This document shows positions 1 to 10,939 of a DNA stretch of 64,000 bases, one piece after another; position 1 is the stretch's first letter, and every line of letters starts with the position of its first letter. Location: NCBI GenBank assembly GCA_963930645.1, contig OZ005648.1, forward strand, positions 103,702,167-103,766,166, written 5' to 3'. A program made the position numbers and the translations under genes. This DNA comes from Salticus scenicus (taxonomy: Eukaryota > Arthropoda > Arachnida > Araneae > Salticidae). The notes below the pieces were generated by a model. The model had not been told where the DNA came from and searched no databases. It saw only the letters and a program-made list of their open reading frames with translations.

Positions 1-299
1 TTTGAAGAATTTGTACAAACCACAAACTGCACCTAAATATAAACCTATAGTAATAATATACGGAACAACCTAAAATGCACTTCCATCAATTTTCAGCTAT
101 TGTCGCTTTATAATCTAATTATTTTGTGTAGCCCTGTAAATGAACTGAGAGTAATTTCCCTGCCATATTCTACATGAGGCATATATTTATGCATATAAAA
201 AGTATATATTCATTTCATTTGGTTTAGTACAGTCTATAGGTGTTAAACTCTACTTACCTGCAATTTTCCCCATAGACGTAATGTATTTGAATATTCTTG
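1..299. other. A+T-rich spacer, no gene seen
   Basis: I see no coding or RNA gene here. A weak trace of the satellite monomer found elsewhere in the window (a CCCTGTAAAT block near 131) suggests decayed repeat DNA. Confidence 0.5.
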
Positions 300-630
300 A
301 GTGTCCCTGTACACGAACCATTTGCTTCATCTCAATGAAAAGTTTGGTGTAGCATCCCTATATGATACATATTTAAAATACCAAGTTTGGAATATCTGCT
401 GCTATTTGTTCTTGAGATATGCTGATAACAGACAGACACACACACAGACCAACCGCTACAAACACGATTTTCATATTCAGGGGACCTCAAAACGTGTAAA
501 TATAACAAAAACACACTTTCGAAAATTTGGCCCCAAAACAATACTTTCTCTACCTTATGGGTATGAGAAAGTAATAACTACAGGAAATGCGAATTTGATA
601 CTTTGGATTCCATATCTAGTTGCCACTTGA
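300..630 (+). repeat. Diverged satellite-like monomer with (GACA)n tract
   Basis: Starts with GTGTCCCTGTACACGAACC, the block that marks each monomer of the large arrays at 42.6-45.7 and 48.5-51.5 kb, and carries a CAGACAGACACACACACAG tract near 430-450. The open frame across it (109 codons) includes the recurrent translation VSLYT that the repeat gives in other copies, so I treat it as repeat-derived and not a gene. Sequence from 560 to 774 is A+T-rich without further recognisable structure. Confidence 0.6.
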
Positions 631-774
631 AAAGTTGATCAAGGTTTGCAAGTTTTAAGGAAATTGATAACAGACTTGATTTATGTTTCGATAAGTATAG
701 GCACTATAATTAAACAGGGGTTGAGAAGGGCGGTAACCCCCTTGACATAGAATTATACATCTATACCATATTAT

Positions 775-1690
775 ATTCTATACAAAACATTATTTTAGAA
801 TATTAACATTAAATATGAATTTCCTTATGATTTTTACAGTATAAAGTTATTTAAATGTAACTTATAAGAATATCTGTCCCAAAACGCATTTTTTGTGCGT
901 TCCTGTACATAAACCAATTGTAGAGAATTAATTAATGCCATTTTAAATAGGGAATATCATATAGTAAACCTGAATAACATATGTCATTTCTCAAAATATT
1001 TATAGACGCTGGGGACGGGCAGACGGACAGATGGACAGTCAGACAAAAAAAAAAAAAAAAAAAAAAAAAATGCAAATTGAAATCTTATTCACAGTTAAAA
1101 ATTGTTAGAAAATGTTTAATGTGAACGAAAATGCAATTCCAGCAAATGTTCAATAATAACCCTTAACGTAACTGAATATTTTTGTGTGCCCTGTAAATCT
1201 AATGCTAATCGTACTGTACAGTATTGAAAGCACCCTTTTGTGCATATGAATAACATATTTCAACTTCATTAAGATTTATGCAAAGTAATTAAATTTTGGT
1301 TTATAGAAATATCTTCACATAGAACGCAATGCTTTGGAATACTTTCGGGTGTCCCTGTATACAAACCAGTGATGGTGTTTACTCCATTTTCTATAGAAAA
1401 TATCCGATAGAAAACTATAATATCGTATTTCAATTTTATTAGTATATGCATAAATTAAAGGTATTAAAATATGGTTTACAAAAATACCTCTCATAGAACA
1501 CAATGCCTTGGAATACTTTCGGGTGTCCCTGTGCACAAGCCAGCAGAGGTATTCACTCCATTTTCTATAAGGAACATCCGATCGTGAACTCAAATAACAT
1601 ATATCAGTTTCAGGGAATTCTATGAATATTCACGAGAGTTAGAGCGCGGACACACAGAAAGGCGGATGGACAGACAGACAAATCGAAGTC
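775..1690 (+). repeat. Satellite higher-order unit, isolated copy
   Basis: Contains the same ordered blocks as the arrays at 48.5-51.5 kb: an ATATTCTATACAAAACATTA block (about 770-790), a GTTCCTGTACATAAACC monomer (about 898), a CAGACGGACAGATGGACAG tract (1018-1040) followed by a long A-run, the block TGCCCTGTAAATCTAATGCT (about 1187), and two monomers with TTTCGGGTGTCCCTGT (about 1345 and 1519), closing in another CAGACAGACA tract near 1670. The two closing monomers are about 174 bp apart, as in the arrays. Confidence 0.85.
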
Positions 1691-3320
1691 ATTAACACTT
1701 TCCAATCTTGCTGGAATTGTTGAAGAGCCGAAGTCATTAAATTTTTCAACCATGATGGAAAGTGGTAAAAATAAAGCACGAAAATTTTACATGGTTTTGC
1801 TAGTCTTTTAATTTTTTCCCTCTCTTAACGTGTTTCAATTTGCAGGTGACCCCCCTAAGAAATTTAAGTATTAAATTTTTTAACAATACGAAATAATGTA
1901 AATTTGCATTAAGTTCTTAAAACTGTTGATTTCACGCGTTTGAACGATTTTAGTTGCTGTTTTAAAATAAAGGATCTTTTTTAATTTTTTCTCATCTCAT
2001 AGATAACCCCCTAAAGTGAGCTCGTTGGCGTTGAAAAATAGATGCCAAAATTGAAAAAAAAGTGGTGTAAGTCATCATTTTCAAATTGCAATAACTCAGC
2101 GAGATTTTGACTTAGAGAGATGATTTTTTTTAATATTTTGATTGTTACAGCGAGGAGAATATTTTCTAAATATAAGTTACATGATAGGAGGGGCCGTATA
2201 AAAATTAAATTTCGTATTTAATATGTATACAGCCCCTTGTACAAAATAAATTCCATATCTGAAATCTACTCTTAATTTGCTCTAATTTTGTAATTGGAAG
2301 TTTGTTTCTATCTTTCTTAGTTTACGAGATAATCGCTGTAACATCTATTTTGAATCACCCGGTATATATTCCTACGTGAGTTTTATGAAACCTGGTAAAA
2401 TAAGTCCATTATAATTTAAATTATTCATTTTCTTCGCAAATTCGTTGAGATTTATTGTTGCTTTAGAAAGTGTTCAATAGATGGCGCGAGGGTCAGCCGG
2501 TGTAGTAGCTCATTTGGAAATCGGGACCATTTTCATAACGAGGCGTTGGTTCTCCTCTTCTCTAGCTTCCTGGGTACGTCAGACACAGTTGAAATTTGAC
2601 TCACATATTTTTTTGACGATACTCTTTAAATCAAGGGGTTAACCGAGATTTAAGGAATTTAAAGCAAAATCCTTAATGAAATTTTTTATATCGGATAATG
2701 GATGTCTTATAATATACATTTAAATTTTTCTATAAAGAGTTTCTGGTATAAAAAATATATTAATTCTATATTGTACAATTATGTTTTCTGTTAAAGCATA
2801 TGGATTATTTCTCAATTGTCAAATAAAGCGCATCATAGATTAATACAAAAAAGTAACCAACTGTATATTAATTATTTGGAAATTATGTTTACTCTTTAAA
2901 TCTACATGTAGTTTTCACAAAACAAGTAATTTACCTATTAACAATTGGATTAATCTATTATTATTTTTTTAATAATATCTTTCATTTTTTTAAACATTTT
3001 TTACAGTTTTACAATTAAGAAAGTTTCAGAAAGCATATTCGTTTGGCATGTGTTCTTTAATGTAATCTTTATGAAGCTAAAAATAATCGTATTTTAATGA
3101 CGTTAATGTTAAATATACTTACCAACAATTTTATTCTTTCTAGAATAATTGGAACCTAGTAGAAATTAACAGTAATATTAACGATGGAGTAAAAAAGGAA
3201 TAATTTCATCATATTAAAAATATTCGTGCGATAAATTCGCCGCTTCACGAGAATGGTTAAATCCACATGGAAAATTTTAATTTGGAACTATATAATACAC
3301 ACACACATATATGTGTATAT
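1691..3320. other. Unassigned intergenic DNA
   Basis: Mostly A+T-rich. CACCCGGTATAT near 2357 looks like a transposon terminus of the CACCCTGTAT type, but I found no partner end. A block at about 2470-2640 is richer in G+C than its surroundings and is listed separately. (CA/TA)n repeats lie near 3298-3325. Confidence 0.4.
2481..2642 (+). CDS. Small unrecognised ORF (53 codons)
   Basis: An ATG at 2481 opens a 53-codon frame to TAA at 2640-2642, in a patch less A+T-rich than its flanks. The start reads MARGSAGVVAHLEIGT. I recognise no family or domain. GGGTACGTCAG near 2571 could be a splice donor, which would make this a first-exon fragment, but the downstream frame stays open across it and I see no acceptor or second exon. 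ATAGATGGCGCGAG resembles AGATGGCGC motifs inside repeats of this window (for example near 33040), so a transposon fragment is as likely as a gene. Confidence 0.15.
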   Translation: MARGSAGVVAHLEIGTIFITRRWFSSSLASWVRQTQLKFDSHIFLTILFKSRG

Positions 3321-3323
3321 ATA

Positions 3324-3713
3324 CATACTTGGCAACATCCTAATTAATATTCTGTAGTGATGTCAGTCCCGCTTTTTTTTCCCCATCAGTAAATTTTGAA
3401 GTAATATTCTCGAAATGCAGAGCTGCCAACCTGATCCGGCAAATTGTTAGTAACGCTCCTTTTTCTACACCACTTAATTTTTAGAGTAATTCTCTTCAAA
3501 TATTTTTATGATGAATTAAGAAAACAAATACTCTAAAAATATATTGGTGTAGAAAAAGGGGCGGTACAAACAATTTGCCGGATTAGGTTGGCAGCTCTGG
3601 AAATGCAATTATGATTAAATAAGAAGAAAAATACTCTAAAAAGATACTGCTGTGAAAAAGAAGGTGGGGGTTAACAAAACTATTGAATATTAATTAGGAT
3701 GTTGGGAAGCATG
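3324..3713. mobile_element. Foldback MITE (CCTAATTAATATTC ends), interrupted
   Basis: Left end CATACTTGGCAACATCCTAA pairs with the right end TTAGGATGTTGGGAAGCATG. The interior has the core shared by this group: CCCGC, a CATCAGT block, GATTAAATAAGAAG, and ACTCTAAAAAGA followed by GGTGGGGG. The intact relative at 56976-57177 shows the element should be about 200 bp. Here a second foldback element (3418-3599) sits in the middle, so the two halves are 3324-3417 and 3600-3713. Confidence 0.85.
3418..3599. mobile_element. Foldback MITE (CAGAGCTGCCAACC ends), nested
   Basis: A 182 bp palindromic element with terminal inverted repeats CAGAGCTGCCAACC and inner mirrored CCGGCAAATTGTTAG blocks. It is flanked by the direct repeat GAAATG (3412-3417 and 3600-3605), extending to GAAATGCA if the element's first CA is counted. 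Comparison with the uninterrupted relative at 57 kb (CTCCAAATGCAGTTACG) confirms that the host sequence resumes directly after the insertion. The CAGAG-type end resembles hAT elements, but hAT normally makes an 8 bp duplication. Confidence 0.85.
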
Positions 3714-3721
3714 CATATAAT

Positions 3722-4050
3722 ATGTATATATATATATATATATATATACATATATATTTAAAAAAAAAATCTTAAAGATAGGCATTGAATATGTCTCATG
3801 ATATTTCACACTTTTTTTTGTAAAATTCTAACACACGTGGATACATGCTTAGTTTAATATGGATCTGACTACTACAATCCTTTGTGTAGCTGTTTTTATT
3901 TTAGCAAAATAATGTATTTTGCTTGAATATAAGCAGCATTATACCAACGAGTTCGCCAATTCAATTTAAATAAAATGGATTTACAAAATTTCAGTGGATG
4001 TTGATAATATCTGAAGAAATGATAAATAAAACATAGCATAACAACCAGAG
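3722..4050. other. (TA)n tract and A+T-rich spacer
   Basis: A (TA)n microsatellite lies at about 3722-3760. The rest has no recognisable gene or element. Confidence 0.5.
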
Positions 4051-4053
4051 AAA

Positions 4054-4256
4054 GAAGTCTCCGCCCTTTTTTCAGGACACTTTCATAAAAGAGAAAATTC
4101 TGTGCATTTTGCTACCACTATTTTTAAACGATAGCTCTTTTACTTAATCCTGACAGAAAGAAAATGTGGAAAATGTTTTCTTTATGTAATAGTGGTAGCA
4201 AAAAAAGGCGGAAATTTGTCATCTGTGAAAGTGTCCTAAAAACGGTCGGAGACTTG
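4054..4256. mobile_element. Foldback element (GAAGTCTCCG ends)
   Basis: The ends GAAGTCTCCGCCC and TCGGAGACTTGAAG are inverted, as are CAGGACACTTTCA and TGAAAGTGTCCT, and TTTTGCTACCACTATT and AATAGTGGTAGCA. Overall about 200 bp of near-palindrome with a central ACTTAATCCTGACA, similar in design to the GGCGGGGC-core elements but with different ends. A probable decayed relative lies at about 35990-36365. Confidence 0.75.
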
Positions 4257-4438
4257 AAGCTATGCTAATAGCTACCAGGGGTGAACGTGGCTATCGTATC
4301 CGGCGCCACTATTTTTATATTAAAAAAAAAATCAGTGTATTTTTACGCTAATATCTTTTGAATAAATAAATAGAGATTATAGTTAAAAATTACCGGTAGA
4401 AGAGTACTGTCAGAAGACGGAACACTTTCAACTCTAAT

Positions 4439-5013
4439 ACAGGGTGGGCAAAAAGTCCGTAAATATTTTTAAAATGCATAAAACCCGAAAAAATAACCGA
4501 AATAAAAAACGGTTTGCAGGTTTAGCATTGAGAGGTCACCGGATTTTCTTTTAAGATAAGAAAAATAAATAAATAGTAATAAAATAATAATAATAATAAT
4601 AATTCAAAAAACAGCCGACAGATGGCGTTGGTACGAACGACTTAGTTGAAAAAATGCAAATGGCGATTATAAATACTAACGCTCTCAACAAAGAACTTGT
4701 TCTCCGTTGCATCCCATGTAAGTGAATAAGGATCCCGTCCATCTAATTTGTCTGAACTGAAAGGTCTATCCGTTAAGTAAGATCTGTCATGTATAATGAA
4801 GGACATGCTGCACTCTGCCGTTACTGGGTTTGTGATACGCCTGCAATATGTTATCACCTATGATAGTGGACAAGTGGAACACATATTGCTATAATAAGGA
4901 TTTGGTAACATTATTTTTGTTATTTACGTGTCTTTTCTTTCACTTATGCAAGAACGCCACCTATCGGCTGTTTTTTGAATTATTATTATTATTATTTTAT
5001 CTTAAAAAGAAAA

Positions 5014-5044
<31 letters not shown>

Positions 5045-5130
5045 TCATGTGGCTTATCAATGCTATATCTGCAAACCGTTTTTTATTTCGGTTATTTTTT
5101 CGGTTTTTATGAATTTTTAAAGTCCCCCTC
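4439..5130. mobile_element. Non-autonomous DNA element with long inverted repeats
   Basis: The left end ACAGGGTGGGCAAAAAGTCC and following ACGGTTTGCAG pair with CTGCAAACCGT and GGACTTTAAAAATTCAT on the right. Inside, (ATA)n-TTCAAAAAACAGCCGACAG at about 4582-4622 mirrors CTATCGGCTGTTTTTTGAAT-(TTA)n at about 4962-4995. Arms are about 240 bp with a central region of about 200 bp. Open frames inside are microsatellite translations. The superfamily is not clear; the ends resemble the common arthropod ACAGGGTG-type termini. Confidence 0.75.
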
Positions 5131-5277
5131 CCTGCAGCTACCACCTCTCCCGTTTTGCAAGGAAAACTGTACAGCAGAAATTTTTTATAATTATTTTTAG
5201 TTTATTTAATAGTCTAAAATATCTGACAACTATTTTTTTTTTTAAATACCGAAGATGAATCTTATTTAAAAAATTTT

Positions 5278-5914
5278 AAAGGAGTGCTGCTATGATATAG
5301 CAACCCATAAACATTTTACGACTGGATATTTTGGAAAAACTCAAATTATAGCTTTATCGATAGCGACGACACGAAGTAATAAGGCTCTAGTATAACTGGA
5401 GAGTATTATTATACTAACCTTCTAGATCAATTAAAAGAAACACCAGGGAAAGTTGACCAAGGATGAAATCCTATTTTTGCCTGACAATGCACCTGCGCGC
5501 ACTTTAAGCTAAAATAAATACCCTAGGCTTCTAGTTGGTCCATGATCCTCTTTATTCATTTAGACTAGCCAAGGGATGGAACACGGGCGCAGAATTCATA
5601 CCACTATCAATGTAAGAAAATTTTCTACCTCTTAAATCGACGATATTATAGGTAGAGAAATTTCTTAAACACATTCCGGTGTGAATTCTGCGCCCGTGTT
5701 CCATCCCTGCTTGCCCCTTCTAATTATTTTCTGTTTCCTGATTAAAAATAAAATAAAACAAAATAAAATAAAATAAAATACACTTAAAAGAGGACATGAT
5801 GCTTCTGAACACTGGCTTCAGAAACAACCAAATGCATTTTATTTTAGTGGTCTACAAATGTTAGAACAACGCTGTAAAAAGAACATTTGTCTCCAGAGAG
5901 ATTATATTGAATAA
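5278..5914 (+). pseudogene. mariner-family transposase relic
   Basis: Pieces of a mariner DDD transposase can be read on the plus strand across frameshifts and stops. Around 5398-5436 the frame gives GEYYYTNLLDQLKE; around 5452-5508 a shifted frame gives ILFLPDNAPARTLS, matching the family's second catalytic block (ILFHQDNAPAH). After an inserted small element (5571-5709), LAPSNYFLF matches the DLAPSDYHLF block with the Asp changed to Asn. The C-terminus follows: HWLQKQPNAFY, then CLQRDYIE and a TAA at 5912-5914, the usual mariner ending. KGVLLCYD near 5281 may be the upstream VLLCxWWD block. Stops, shifts, a poly(A) expansion near 5750-5785 and the insertion make it inactive. The family assignment rests on motif order remembered from the family, not on a search. 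Confidence 0.8.
5571..5709. mobile_element. 139 bp MITE, GGGATGGAACACGGG ends (copy 1)
   Basis: The left end GGGATGGAACACGGGCGCAG is mirrored by CTGCGCCCGTGTTCCATCCC on the right. It sits inside the mariner relic, with short imperfect repeats CTAGCC (left) and CTTGCC (right) at the junctions. The copy at 23461-23599 differs at about six positions by eye. Confidence 0.9.
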
Positions 5915-6510
5915 ATATATAGTTACATATTTCTGACTGTTTTCTTTCTGGGCAAAGACAGTAACTTTTCAGTCTTCCCTCATATATACGTGTTTTTAGA
6001 AATTTGTATTTCATTATAATTTATTTCAATATATTAAATCACAGAATATCACTTTCATTTAAATCAATACAATTGCGAGCTCGGTCATATCGTTAACTTT
6101 CTAGTCCAAAATGGAATAAACGAAATTATCCTTGGTAATTTCGTTAACTTTCTTATAAAGTCCAAAATATTTGTCCTGCTCAATATTTCCTAAACTTTAA
6201 TGTAAACGTAACTTACGTATGAAGCCTTATGACTTCGGTTTTATATAAAAATTTATACAGGCTTAATCGCATAAATTATGCAGATTTAATCGCATATTTT
6301 TCCTTTTTATATAGAAAATAGAAAAGTAAAACAACAAATTTAAGCTAATTTTTATATTACTTATTGAAAGTGTATTAAGGAAACAATACATACATTATGT
6401 TTACCATATATAATTTTGGTTTAATAAATATAACACCAATTCGAATTACTTTAAACATTTAAATAAAAAATGGATTTTTCTCCGGAAAATATGTGAGGTA
6501 AGTACATTTT
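5915..6510. other. Unassigned A+T-rich spacer
   Basis: No gene or element recognised. A local repeat of TTTCGTTAACTTTC / ATCGTTAACTTTCTAG near 6090-6155 and two TTAATCGCATA blocks near 6264-6298 are small tandem-type similarities. Confidence 0.4.
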
Positions 6511-7620
6511 TAACCGACTTCAAAAATGAAGGAAGGTTCTCAATTCAAACCGTATGTTTTTTTTTTTTATGTTTGTTAGCTCATAACTTCTGAACGGATG
6601 CTCGGATTTTGATACTTTTTGTTTTGTTGAAAAGGTCTTGGTCTGTAATAGGTCCCATTGTAATATCTTTACGATCTAAAGAAAATATAGGGTGCCCAAA
6701 AAATCAGTCCTAACTCTTTTAACTGCTAAACGGGTGCAGCTATGGTGATAAAAATGGTATGTAAGTATAGCAAAGTGGCCATGCAGTACAATGTTTAACC
6801 GCTTGCAGCGTCACCTGGTGGAAAATAGCGGAATTAGTTTTCCTATCTCGAAAACGGTTCTAAAGAAAAAAGTGAATTAGAAAGTTGAAAAGTAGCATCG
6901 ATTTGGTACAAAAGATAGTTTAGACATTCATGCTAGCTTTCCTATCTCGGAAAGGGTTCTAGACAGGAGGGAAAACTGAATTATAAAATTGCAGAGCATC
7001 ATCGATTTAGTACGAAAATATAGTTTAGACATTAATGGTTTTAACTGAATGCTTAAAACGTGCATTTGTTTGTTCACAATTTCCTATTTTGTGCACACTT
7101 GAACGACATTGCTTATGTTCTAGCGTAGCGGGTGACATTTATGCTATGTAAAATTCAATGTATGGTTATTGTAAGCGGTCACATCGGTTAACGCATAGAC
7201 GTTTTAAACCGACTTCATAAAGGAAGAGGTTCTCAATGCAAACCATGTTTCTCATTGTTGTTGTTGATGAAATTTCTTAGCTTTTAACTTCGTAAGAGTT
7301 GATTTAATTTGAACACTTTTTTTGTTGTAATGATCTTAGCCTGAAGTAGGTTTCATTATGATTCCTTTAAGATATAAACAAATTACAGGATACTCACCAA
7401 AGCCTGTTCTCACTCTAACTGCTGAACGCATGCAGCTACACTGGTAAAAGCAGTATGTAAGTATCGATGTTGAAACCTGTCTATCAGCTGCAATGCATAT
7501 TTTGCTCTTTGTTTGAACTTTACGCAGCGCAGTTTTCAGCGCAGCGGGTGACACGTATTCACTGTAAAGTTCAATATGTATGCCTAACAGAATTTTTGGT
7601 TACGAATACAGCGTATCCGT
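6511..7620 (+). repeat. Two diverged direct copies of an AACCGACTTCA repeat
   Basis: Copy 1 starts at AACCGACTTCAAAAATG (about 6512) and copy 2 at AACCGACTTCATAAAGG (about 7206). Both continue with GGTTCTCAAT, CAAACC, a T-rich run, a TAACTTCNNAA block, a GTCTTGGTCTGTAATAGG / GATCTTAGCCTGAAGTAGG block, then TAACTGCTAAACGGGTGCAG / TAACTGCTGAACGCATGCAG and a TATGTAAGTAT block. Copies are about 500-690 bp and clearly old. The opening resembles, from memory, a widespread intergenic repeat in moths and butterflies. Within copy 1 there is also a sub-repeat, TTTCCTATCTCG(A/G)AA(A/G), near 6840 and 6940. Confidence 0.7.
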
Positions 7621-7966
7621 TCTTTACATTTCAAAAGACTTTTTAACTCATTCAGCAGATAGTTTTTTGCTCATATCCGACAAAGGCAAGAAAAGTGACA
7701 CAACTTAAAAATGCAGCATTTGAGAAAAATCAACTTAAAAATAACTTGACTAGAATAAAACTGGCACAACTGTTTCTCGAGTGGATAACTTTCTAGATAG
7801 ATATGTAACTTTTTTGTTCTCATTGGGTGCATTTCATGTATTTTTCAGTGACATAAACCATTTTTTGAGTTATGTCACTTTTCTTGGGAGTTGTGATTTG
7901 TGAAGCTGCCGTCGAACGTCTTTTGATATTCTGCTATATGAATAAGTTTCCACTGAAAAGAGAAAA
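7621..7966. other. Unassigned spacer
   Basis: No gene recognised. Two similar AAGTGACA(TAA)C / GTTATGTCACTTTTCTT blocks (about 7694 and 7873) are inverted relative to each other, suggesting a decayed foldback element. Confidence 0.4.
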
Positions 7967-8028
7967 ATAAAATATTTTTGTAAAAAAATAGAACCGACTC
8001 CAAAAAGCAACTACTATTCAAACAACTA

Positions 8029-8059
<31 letters not shown>

Positions 8060-8934
8060 TGAAATGAAACTGTAAATTGCGCCTAAAAGTATAAAATAAC
8101 TTCCTTCGCCAAACAACCTATAACACTACAATTAATCATAACTTTTGAAGTCGGCGCAAAATTAAACAAAAATTGATAGCTTTATTCCATACAAAAATCA
8201 AATCCTATTCAATATACACATCTCACATTGTCACCTACAGAACGCAACCTAAAACTACTTTGATTCAAGAAAATAAATAAGATTTTGTAAGCAGCAAAAG
8301 TTGGCGAAGATGCTGGTATCTGACGTCCTTGGTGAAAGAAAAATCGCAAAGTTATCTGGCAAACATATTTAATTTCTTTGGGATATCATGATTATTTTGA
8401 TAAGGTATATTAAGAGAGTAATCAAAAATATGAAACAATACATCGTACAATATATATTATGAAAATATACATCTTGCGTGTATGTTTTGATCGCCAAATC
8501 CAAAAGCCACCACGGATGATAGTTATCAAAGTTATACCAAATTTGCAAAGGAAACTCTAACTTCGTAGAAACATAAATACCGCATTGTAAAGAATGTTCA
8601 CTGTTCTATGTAGATGCTACTAATGAACCAATTGTACACAGTGATAAAATAATAAAGGAAACATAATGAAAATGGATCATTCGAGACAACAGTATTTGTT
8701 GCTACCGATGTATAAACAAACCTTTAAAAACTAATTAAATTTTATTTAATTTTGCGCCGACTTCAAAAGTTACGATTAATTGTAGTGTTATAGGTTGTTT
8801 GGCGAAGGAAGTTATTTTATACTTTTAGGCGCAATTTACAGTTTCATTTCATTCTCCTTTTTTTTTTTTTTTTAGTTGTTTGAATAGTAGTTGCTTTTTG
8901 GAGTCGGTTCTATTTTTTTACAAAAATATTTTAT
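7967..8934. mobile_element. 970 bp inverted-repeat element, about 200 bp arms
   Basis: Left arm (about 7967-8175) and right arm (about 8735-8934) are nearly perfect reverse complements: AATAGAACCGACTCC mirrors GGAGTCGGTTCTATT, then an A-run and T-run, then CTTCCTTCGCCAAACAACC mirrors GGTTGTTTGGCGAAGGAAG, ending inside at AAGTCGGCGCAAAATTAAA. The 560 bp loop has no recognised coding sequence. The high arm identity implies a young or gene-converted structure. The outer ACCGACTCCAAAAAG block resembles the start of the 6.5-7.6 kb repeat, so this may be a related foldback derivative. Confidence 0.85.
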
Positions 8935-9111
8935 TATAGTATTTAATACAATAATCGTACTCTTTAATGCTTTATAATACACATTTTTTAAATTTATTAT
9001 TGTGTCCGCTACATGGAGAGATTTCACTTGCTGTTAAATTAAACTCGGTTATTATGTCACTTGGTTATAGCGTCAGAAATGTTTTTGTCCCTTATATATA
9101 TATATATATAC
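8935..9111. other. A+T-rich spacer ending in (TA)n
   Basis: No gene. The open frame here (8967-9170) runs through (TA)n and a repeat terminus and is not coding. The (TA)n tract at about 9093-9110 abuts the element terminus that follows. Confidence 0.5.
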
Positions 9112-9367
9112 TAGCAGGCTACGCCCGCTTCGCTGGTCACTATTTTAAAATGAATCACTATTGTTCATAAATTCTCAAAACTGCATTAATTTTTATAATG
9201 TGAAAAAAAAAAAAAAAAAAGAGAGAGAGAGAGAGAAAGAGAAAAAATGTTACACATGGTCCTTACTGCCTTCAGCAGCGCAGGCCACTGTGCGCTGCGC
9301 GCGCGCATTTATATTCGACGCTCTTAATGAATGATTATATTATTGTAAGGGAAAAACATACATATAA

Positions 9368-9412
<45 letters not shown>

Positions 9413-9499
9413 TCTTCTGCCATCGGTGGAATAATCGGTCCGGGCCCCCACTTCCTGCGGAAGCGTATACAGGAGAGCACGACGCGCATAGTTCTTCAC

Positions 9500-10100
9500 C
9501 AACCGTTCCCGCCCCTCCAAATTATTTTAGACTTTAAAAATACTCGCAATCGTTCTCTCGGGCTTTTAAACCTAATAATACTAATTTCTAAAATCCTATC
9601 TGAATTTCTTTCTTTTTACCCCTGTGCCCGTTCCCCCTTCCTGCCCCTCGTAATAGTTCTGTACTTTCGAAAATATCCGCAATATATTTATCGGGCCTCA
9701 AAACCTAACAACACTAATTTTCAGCTTTCTAACTCTTATTTATACATTTTTGCCCCTTCACCCCCCCCCCTTCCCGTCTATCCTAATAATTTTAAATTCG
9801 AAAATATTCGCAATCGATTCGTAGGTATCAAAAAACTCCATGTACCAATTTTGAGCAACCTAACTCTATTTTTATTTTTTGCCTCTCCACCCCCCTCTCT
9901 CCCACCCCCTCCTAATAACTTTACAAATTCGAAAATATCCGCAATCGATTTGTAAGTATCAAAAACCTCTATGTACGAATTTTGAACGGTCTAGCTCTGT
10001 TTTTATTTTTTTGCCCCTCCGGCTCCCCATTCTGACCCTCCTAATAAATTTACACTTTCGAAAATATCCCAATTCGACTTGCAGGCCTACTAAACCTATC
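9500..10100 (+). repeat. Tandem array, unit about 129 bp
   Basis: The block TCGAAAATATCCGCAATCGA, with small changes, recurs near 9540, 9668, 9798, 9929 and 10057, each time followed by a C-rich tract (CCCCTCCACCCCCC-type) and TTTTTATTTTTTGCC. Spacing is about 128-131 bp. Confidence 0.8.
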
Positions 10101-10159
10101 TGTACCCATTGATATAGTAATAAGACATAGATTGATCAATGAGGGAGGAAAAGTGATAT

Positions 10160-10222
10160 CTTTTTACTCGGGAAAAGACGGTCATTTTACTCTCTTATGA
10201 ATGTCTTTCCCCGAGTGAATAT
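10160..10222. other. Hairpin-forming inverted repeat
   Basis: ACTCGGGAAAAGAC at about 10167 is mirrored by GTCTTTCCCCGAGT at about 10204 with a loop of about 23 nt. It lies between the two tandem arrays; no function can be assigned. Confidence 0.6.
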
Positions 10223-10939
10223 ACACTGGAATACACACAGGTAATTTAGCAGATAAAACTTATGTACTAAAAGAGAATGAAAAACTCCAGTTACCCATTT
10301 TTCTTTCTTTAATCTTTTTGTTTTAATTTCCTTTTCTTTTTTTCTTCTTTTTACCATATTCTAGTATACTCATGTCTGCATAAAACTGACTTTCTTTCTT
10401 TCGGCATTTGTTATTATACTTCTTTGAGATAAAAATTGTCTGCATTCAACACGAAAAATAATTTTAATAAATTATAATTTAATAAATTATTTGTATAGGA
10501 CTATGAGAAAGTCTTGTGGTGGCCCAACATACTAGTTATATATTAAAACTTCCGCGACTGCTAACTACATTTAAAAGTATTTTGAAAATTCCATATTACT
10601 TACTAACATAAAATATTAAAATTTTAAAAAAGTATTCCATTAAATATAAAGACAGTAATTATAGCATAATAATAACAAAGAAACTGATTATAAAATTTAT
10701 ATTATTCATAAATTACTTGGATATAACTTACTTATGAAAACTTATCCCATTTCTTTTCATATATTTATTAGAACACTTAAAAACCGCGCAGTATTTCGCC
10801 TTTTCAAAATTCATTAACATTCTATTCTTTTACTATTTTCGAGTTTTAACTCTCTAATGGCTGATGCCAAAAAACTTTTTCGGCATCAAAAATTTTTGCT
10901 CGTTAACATGGGGATGATAGATCTATATACATTACTATA

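Noticed and set aside
4848..5120. 90-codon plus frame
   Set aside because: It runs through (TTA)n, A- and (TA)n tracts of a foldback element's right arm; the IYIYIY stretch is microsatellite.
9879..10112. 77-codon plus frame with repeated LxIRKYPQSxC-like phrases
   Set aside because: The apparent protein repeat is simply the 129 bp tandem unit (129 is divisible by three), with C-rich low-complexity linkers.
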